DNA from: a virus
Direction: 5' to 3' (one strand)
Length of the DNA: 45,816 nucleotides
Virus record (IMG/VR): IMGVR_UViG_3300031616_000204
Location: 1-45,816 of that record
Shown here: one piece after another, positions 41,552 to 45,816 of the stretch
Numbering within the stretch: the first letter of the stretch is position 1
Layout of the letters: every line of letters begins with the position of its first letter
Made by a program: the position numbers and the translations under genes
The notes under the pieces: model-generated
The model's database searches: none
Seen by the model: only the letters and a program-made list of their open reading frames with translations
Told to the model about the DNA's origin: nothing

Positions 41552-41980
41552 CTACCTGACCTGCACCGTGCCAACATCAACTACGGCATCTTTTGGAAAG
41601 CCGTTTGGCAGGAAGTACTCGATACCTTGGCCGAACCGAATCCAGGCCGGTCCACGTACTAAGTCGATCTTTGTCGGATCGAGCAATAGAGCATGCTGCC
41701 TCTTTAAGCGAGGCGACCATAGCGCCAGCCAGAAAACAACGTCCTTGGGGCTGATGGCCGTGGGGGTTACCCAGTGCCCCCTCCCTGGGCTGCCATCGTT
41801 AAATTCGGTGACCTGCGAGGCCACCAGATATCTAACGAGGAACCGACTGCCGAGCTCTGCCGCCACGGCCGCTCCGGTTCGATCCGGCATGTCTTCGACA
41901 GGCTGCAATCGAGATGCGATCACGGAGGTCAGCTCTATTTGTTCCTGATCCAGCGTCGTGGCCATCCAGGAGCAAGTCAC
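41552..41980 (-). CDS. hypothetical protein, first gene of a two-gene operon
   Basis: 142 residues from GTG 41980, with GGAGG about 5 bases upstream on the minus strand. The N-terminus is helical (TLDQEQIELTSVIASRLQPV); the C-terminal part is beta-rich with several Trp and Pro (KDVVFWLALWSPRLKRQ, GPAWIRFGQGIEYFLPNGF). Short unknown pairs like this are common in defence islands; toxin-antitoxin or a two-part system are options, with no motif to choose between them. Confidence 0.55.
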   Translation of the reverse strand: MTCSWMATTLDQEQIELTSVIASRLQPVEDMPDRTGAAVAAELGSRFLVRYLVASQVTEFNDGSPGRGHWVTPTAISPKDVVFWLALWSPRLKRQHALLLDPTKIDLVRGPAWIRFGQGIEYFLPNGFPKDAVVDVGTVQVR

Positions 41981-42339
41981 AGCGTCCTCCAGCGCTTGCT
42001 GCCAACCCTAACTCTTACTCATGCGAGCTACCTTCGACTGCCTGAAGTCATTCTTCCATGAACCAGGAAGCCATGAGGTTAAATCGATACAGTCGTACGG
42101 ACCGCGACCAACTCACATGCCGCCATTAGGATGCAGGGGGCGCCGGGTTGGTCACTATCCGTGTTTGGCGTGCCTCACGCGCCGCGACCCGGACGGGATC
42201 CGCCGAGAGACAGGTATCGACGCCGCGGTCAGCCTTGCTCGCGTGTGCTAGCCCGCCGATAGCTATCCCCCGACCGGCCGGTCTTGGCGCTGCCGGGAGT
42301 CTGGCCCGGTCGATCGGAGTTGATGGCATCCTGTCAACC
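41981..42339. other. divergent promoter region
   Basis: About 360 bp between the minus-strand operon and the NYN gene, holding both promoters. Short frames on the + strand here have no ribosome site. No copy of the island repeat is seen in this gap, so these two modules are the exception to the punctuation pattern. Confidence 0.4.
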
Positions 42340-43317
42340 ATGAGGTCCAGGTGCTCTCTCTACGTGGACGTCGGCTACCTGCTCGGTTCCGCAGCCGTCC
42401 GGGTGACGGGAACATCGTTGCGCAGCGGAATTCACGTCGCCTACCCGCCGCTCATTGACGCACTCATTCGACAGGCCGAGCAGGTATCGGAACTGCCGGT
42501 GCTGCGGGTGCACTGGTACGACTCAGCCAGAGACGGCGTACCCGACTCCCAGCAGCAGGTCATCGGGGAGCTGCCCAAGGTCAAGTTACGGCTCGGCCGG
42601 TTCGGCGTGGACGGCCAGCAGAAAGGCGTCGACCTGCGTATCGGGCTCGACCTCGTGACGCATGCCCGCAACGCCGCCGCCGACGTCTTCATTCTCGTCT
42701 CGGGCGACGATGATCTCACCGAGGCGGTCGAGGAAGCCCAGGTCCACGGCGTGCAGGTCATCCTGCTCGCCGTCGCCAACAGCGAGAACAAGCCCCACGG
42801 CATGAGCCGGCACCTGATCCGGGCCGCCGACGGGCTCGAGATCCTGCCGCAGGAAACCATCGCTCAAACGGTAACGAAAGCCGAAACGCCCCCAGCCACG
42901 CCAGCCACGCCGCAGCCGGCAGCGATCGCCCAGCCAGACGTAAAGCCACGAACCAGAGCCACGCCCAAGGACCTCGCCGGCCTGGGCCGCTCCGACGTGG
43001 TCCGTCCCCCGTCGTCCGTGCTCGCCTACAGCGCGGCCACCGGCCGCGAGCCGCAACTCACCAACGGGTACCAGGACCCTGCCGAACTCGCCGAACAGAT
43101 CGACCTCGTGGTCACCAACGTCCTGACGGCATTCCGCGCGTCCGCCACCGCGGACGCGCTGGCAGAACTCAAGGCAGGAAAGCCATCGATCCCGCGAGAC
43201 ATCGACAAAGCCCTGCTGACTGACCTATCCGACAGCCGCGGCGAACTCGACTTGAGCGAACGGACACGCCACCAACTGCGGGCACATTTCTGGACGAAAG
43301 CCGACGAGATGCCGTAA
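42340..43317 (+). CDS. NYN-domain (PIN-like) RNase-type protein
   Basis: 325 residues. ATG 42340 is chosen because the protein-like sequence begins there (MRSRCSLYVDVGYLLGSA); GGAG at 42316 is too far for a normal ribosome site, so the message may be leaderless. The NYN (LabA/DUF88) fold shows acidic sites in YVDVGY (D10), KGVDLRIGLDLV (about D88) and LVSGDDDLTEAV (about 120-124), the metal-binding set of PIN-like nucleases. A Pro/Thr-rich linker (200-235) leads to a helical C-terminal domain (AEQIDLVVTNVLTAFRASAT). Such proteins cut RNA or act as sensors; the substrate is unknown. GC-rich codon use is like the chromosome. Confidence 0.8.
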   Translation: MRSRCSLYVDVGYLLGSAAVRVTGTSLRSGIHVAYPPLIDALIRQAEQVSELPVLRVHWYDSARDGVPDSQQQVIGELPKVKLRLGRFGVDGQQKGVDLRIGLDLVTHARNAAADVFILVSGDDDLTEAVEEAQVHGVQVILLAVANSENKPHGMSRHLIRAADGLEILPQETIAQTVTKAETPPATPATPQPAAIAQPDVKPRTRATPKDLAGLGRSDVVRPPSSVLAYSAATGREPQLTNGYQDPAELAEQIDLVVTNVLTAFRASATADALAELKAGKPSIPRDIDKALLTDLSDSRGELDLSERTRHQLRAHFWTKADEMP

Positions 43318-43405
43318 TGCAGGTCATCAGACGCAGAGCCACCCGCTGCACCCGGCAGCACCCGTTGCGCCAACCCAGCCCAGCACAGCAGCGGGCCACG
43401 AGAGC

Positions 43406-43469
43406 CCGTCGACTACACGAAGTCACGCACATTGGAACCGCGGTTTCCGGATTTGCCGATGAGAGTACG
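43406..43469 (+). repeat. island repeat, copy E
   Basis: Pair of copy A, with TCCGGATTTGCCGATGA at 43446-43462 and a palindrome (GGAACCGCGGTTTCC, near-perfect) just before it. It lies 88 bp after the NYN gene and before the 3' end of the minus-strand ATPase gene. The remaining 270 bp to that gene are gene-free and AT-richer. Confidence 0.65.
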
Positions 43470-43699
43470 TTCTGCAATTGCGACTTGAACTGTCAATTGG
43501 ATTGCGCTCAGCCGCGGATCCCCCACTCGGTTGTGTCATCCGCAGGGGCAGACAAGGGATCCACCGAATGCGTCAGGATATACGATGGAAAGGATAAGGA
43601 TAGCTGTATTGGCGATCAGGAACATACCCAAGCCTACCCGCCAGGACAGGTAACTGCTCCTTCGGCTCAGCCACGCACTATTCACCTTGAATTACCTGA

Positions 43700-43736
43700 A
43701 GGCATAGAAAAAATATTACAAAGAAGAATTTCTTCT
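43700..43736 (-). terminator. intrinsic-type terminator of the ATPase-TOPRIM gene
   Basis: On the minus strand, right at the stop codon, AGAAGAA and TTCTTCT (43736-43730 and 43728-43722) form a 7-bp stem followed within 15 bases by a run of six T (about 43714-43709). The stem is weak and AT-rich, unusual for this GC-rich genome but in keeping with the foreign composition of the gene. Confidence 0.5.
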
Positions 43737-45645
43737 ACTTCGGAAGATCTGCAACGGCCTTAAGGATTTCGACAATCTCGACTGCAATTTCCTCTTTTTC
43801 AAATGCTTCCGCGAGTCGCTCATTTCCAAAGCTGGCCCCGAAGGTTGATTGTACAACCTGCCGAATCTTCGAGAGTAGCGTCTTCCCAGGAAGAATGGAG
43901 AGTCGCGTTTCAAGCGCCGGCCAGGCCGTTTCCACTGCCTCCCGAGCTTGTCTGTTTGCCTCGGCGACCCCAGCGCGGCGATCGTTTCTAGCGAACTCAT
44001 CGACAAGGTATCGCTGTGAGATTCGGTCCGTTGCGGAGATGCGAAGGTCATCGCAAACTTCGTCAATCAAATTCCTCACGTCATTATCCGAGGTTGAAAC
44101 CTGCAATCCTCTCTCCCCGCAGACGTCCTCGATGACGCGCCGGAGAACAGCAGGATCAATGAGATAGCTTTCTATGCAGTCGCGCTCAAAGATATGAAGG
44201 GGCCGCTTGGCGCTGGCAATCTGATCCGTGCGAACTTCGGCCATCCGGCCGTCACGGTCTTTAATTTGCAGCGTATTGAGTTTGACTCCGAGAACACCCT
44301 CGAGGACGTCGAGCTGCTGCAGATGCCCTTCGTTGTCGGAGCCTCCCGTCTGGACGATGACCACTCGGTCATCTCCCGTCAGTGCACGGATCTCCAAGGT
44401 CGCTGCGAAACGACCCAAGATCGCTTGATCCGTAGTTCCTTCGACGAACAGGCATCTCCGATTGGAGACCAATGCATACGCGTCCACATTGTCAATCATG
44501 CCAAGGGATTTAAGAATCGTTACGGGAGTTACTGCATATGTGGCGGACTCAGCTGCTCGGGCCCCGCTTTCGATGAGAATGAGTCTACTCGGGTCCACAA
44601 AATTGATGATCTCCTTGCTGTGGGTGGAGAGAACCACTTGGAACTGCTGGGTTCCAGCTACCTCGTCGAGAATTTCAACGACGACTCTTTGAAGCGCTGA
44701 GTGCAGATGAGCGTCTGGCTCGTCAAGTAGCAGTACGCTAGCGTCACGCGTGAGGATGAACGCGAGCATCTGGACTACTTGGACAAAGCCCGCCCCCGCG
44801 GAGTAGAGGTCGTGCCGAGTTCCCTCATCGTTGGCGTAGTCCGCACTGACAAACTGGTCGAAGGCACCGTCGAATTCGACGCCCGCAAGGCGAGCATTGA
44901 AGCGTTGACTTAGTATTTCTTGCAGCTGGTCGAATCGCTCGGGGCTCTCTTGACTCAGAAGAACAAGTAGATTCCTGAGAACCTCGTTGTGGCGTCCCGC
45001 GCTGATAAGTCCTCTTTGACGGGCGGCCGTCCTATATTCTTCGTCACGCACGATTCCGACTGAGCTTGGCACCCATACCGCAGGATGAGCCAGCAGCGCA
45101 CTGAACGTATCCTCGCCGATTTCTTCCTGACTCTCAATTCTGCTGTTGATGCTGCCGAAGATTGATCGAACACCAAACTCGACTTTTGTCCCGTTGTCGA
45201 ACTCAGCACCAACGATGGCGGGAACGTTCGTGTTCCTTCGCCTCGTAATGCCGTGATAGAACAAGTCTTTTGGGGTCGCAACAGGAAGAATAGCCGGATT
45301 GAGGAGCTTTCCTCTGTCCCGTACGCGGTCTCCAGCGGCATGCACTTTCAATAGCGAGTAGAAGAGGTCAATACCTTGAAGAAGGGTTGACTTTCCTGCA
45401 TTGTTTGCGCCTGCCAAAACGTTGAATCGTCCAAGGTGGACTTCGAATTGCTCAAAACCCTTGAAATTGCGAAACCAGACTTTCCGGATGTGGGGGGCGG
45501 GTTTCGTAGACTCTGGTGGCGGGCTGACGAGAGCCTTCGGAACGCGTTCACCGGTGATTCTGGTTTCGTCATCTAGATCCGCACCTGACTCGCTATCTAG
45601 ATCTTGTTCGTCGGGGAGTTCCGCCGGGTCGTTGTCAACTGTCAC
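43735..45645 (-). CDS. ATPase-TOPRIM defence protein (OLD / fused PARIS-like)
   Basis: 636 residues on the minus strand; GTG 45645 is taken as start because the frame upstream to the window edge looks non-coding (Arg/Ser-rich). No strong ribosome site, so the start is approximate. An acidic 50-residue N-terminus precedes an ABC/AAA ATPase: Walker A GANNAGKST (about 79-87), signature YSAGAGFVQVV, Walker B VLLLDEPDAHLH and H-loop STHSKE. The C-terminus is TOPRIM-like: LFVEGTTDQAIL (Glu) and IFERDCIESYLIDP, the latter like DUF4435 (AriB of PARIS). Thus either a class 1 OLD nuclease or a single-chain AriA-AriB. No helicase partner as in Gabija lies downstream. Less GC-rich than the prophage. Confidence 0.78.
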   Translation of the reverse strand: MTVDNDPAELPDEQDLDSESGADLDDETRITGERVPKALVSPPPESTKPAPHIRKVWFRNFKGFEQFEVHLGRFNVLAGANNAGKSTLLQGIDLFYSLLKVHAAGDRVRDRGKLLNPAILPVATPKDLFYHGITRRRNTNVPAIVGAEFDNGTKVEFGVRSIFGSINSRIESQEEIGEDTFSALLAHPAVWVPSSVGIVRDEEYRTAARQRGLISAGRHNEVLRNLLVLLSQESPERFDQLQEILSQRFNARLAGVEFDGAFDQFVSADYANDEGTRHDLYSAGAGFVQVVQMLAFILTRDASVLLLDEPDAHLHSALQRVVVEILDEVAGTQQFQVVLSTHSKEIINFVDPSRLILIESGARAAESATYAVTPVTILKSLGMIDNVDAYALVSNRRCLFVEGTTDQAILGRFAATLEIRALTGDDRVVIVQTGGSDNEGHLQQLDVLEGVLGVKLNTLQIKDRDGRMAEVRTDQIASAKRPLHIFERDCIESYLIDPAVLRRVIEDVCGERGLQVSTSDNDVRNLIDEVCDDLRISATDRISQRYLVDEFARNDRRAGVAEANRQAREAVETAWPALETRLSILPGKTLLSKIRQVVQSTFGASFGNERLAEAFEKEEIAVEIVEILKAVADLPK

Positions 45646-45816
45646 GCAATGCAAACTATCAGTACTCGCCGAGTTCGCGAGGCCGGTGCGGCCGCGGCCG
45701 CAATCGCTCGCGCTACCGATCTTGGACGACGCCCGCATCCAAGATCTTCTTCTACCTCGGTATCCGGATCTGCCGCGAACCGGTGCTCGGACCGTCACTT
45801 TCAGTGTCGAACCCAC
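45646..45816. other. window edge upstream of the ATPase gene
   Basis: 171 bp at the right edge. It should hold the promoter of the minus-strand ATPase gene. No gene is supported; the open minus frame is Arg/Ser-rich and probably not translated. Confidence 0.4.

Noticed and set aside
29918-43469. Classical integron with attC sites
   Set aside because: No integrase gene and no attC core consensus (RYYYAAC/GTTRRRY); only the arrangement resembles cassettes.
29918-43469. CRISPR array
   Set aside because: Repeats are kilobases apart with genes between, not 20-50-bp spacers; no cas genes.

Overview
The window is high-GC actinobacterial DNA. Codon use (third positions mostly G or C), frequent GTG starts and the gene styles point to Micromonosporaceae or a close relative; this is inference, because no rRNA or housekeeping marker is present. 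It splits near 29.4 kb into two parts.

1-29.3 kb: the late (packaging, head, tail, lysis) half of a siphovirus-type prophage, almost entirely on the + strand with many 4-bp start/stop overlaps. The order is HTH protein, HNH endonuclease, amidase endolysin, small and large terminase, a minus-strand small membrane gene and a hard-to-read gap, then portal, MuF-like protein, scaffold, decoration protein, major capsid protein, head-tail connectors, major tail protein, tail assembly chaperones, a 1526-residue tape measure protein, distal tail and baseplate proteins, a tail protein with a PhoD-type phosphoesterase domain, and three membrane proteins including a likely holin. A minus-strand zinc-ribbon gene follows. 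Integrase, repressor and replication genes are not in the window. A 485-residue minus-strand gene (10768-12225) interrupts the connector genes. It encodes a PD-(D/E)XK nuclease of the Mrr kind and looks like a cargo or defence gene carried in the structural operon.

29.4-45.8 kb: an accessory island that looks like a defence island. It holds a small protein with an amyloid-signalling-like motif, a truncated gene and an IS5-type transposase remnant, a 1461-residue CHAT protease with a translationally coupled small membrane protein, a 395-residue protein with a HEPN-like Rx6H motif, a 601-residue protein with two C-terminal membrane segments, an unrecognised two-gene operon, a NYN-domain RNase-like protein, and an ATPase-TOPRIM protein of the OLD/PARIS kind. 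Several of these genes are clearly less GC-rich than the prophage.

The least expected structure is a set of five short, same-orientation repeats (29918-29984, 36335-36430, 38316-38390, 40497-40590, 43406-43469). They lie in the gaps between the island's gene modules whatever the gene direction. One coincides with the broken end of a truncated gene. A separate 213-bp MITE-like element with near-perfect 28-bp inverted ends and an 8-bp target duplication sits at 40725-40937.
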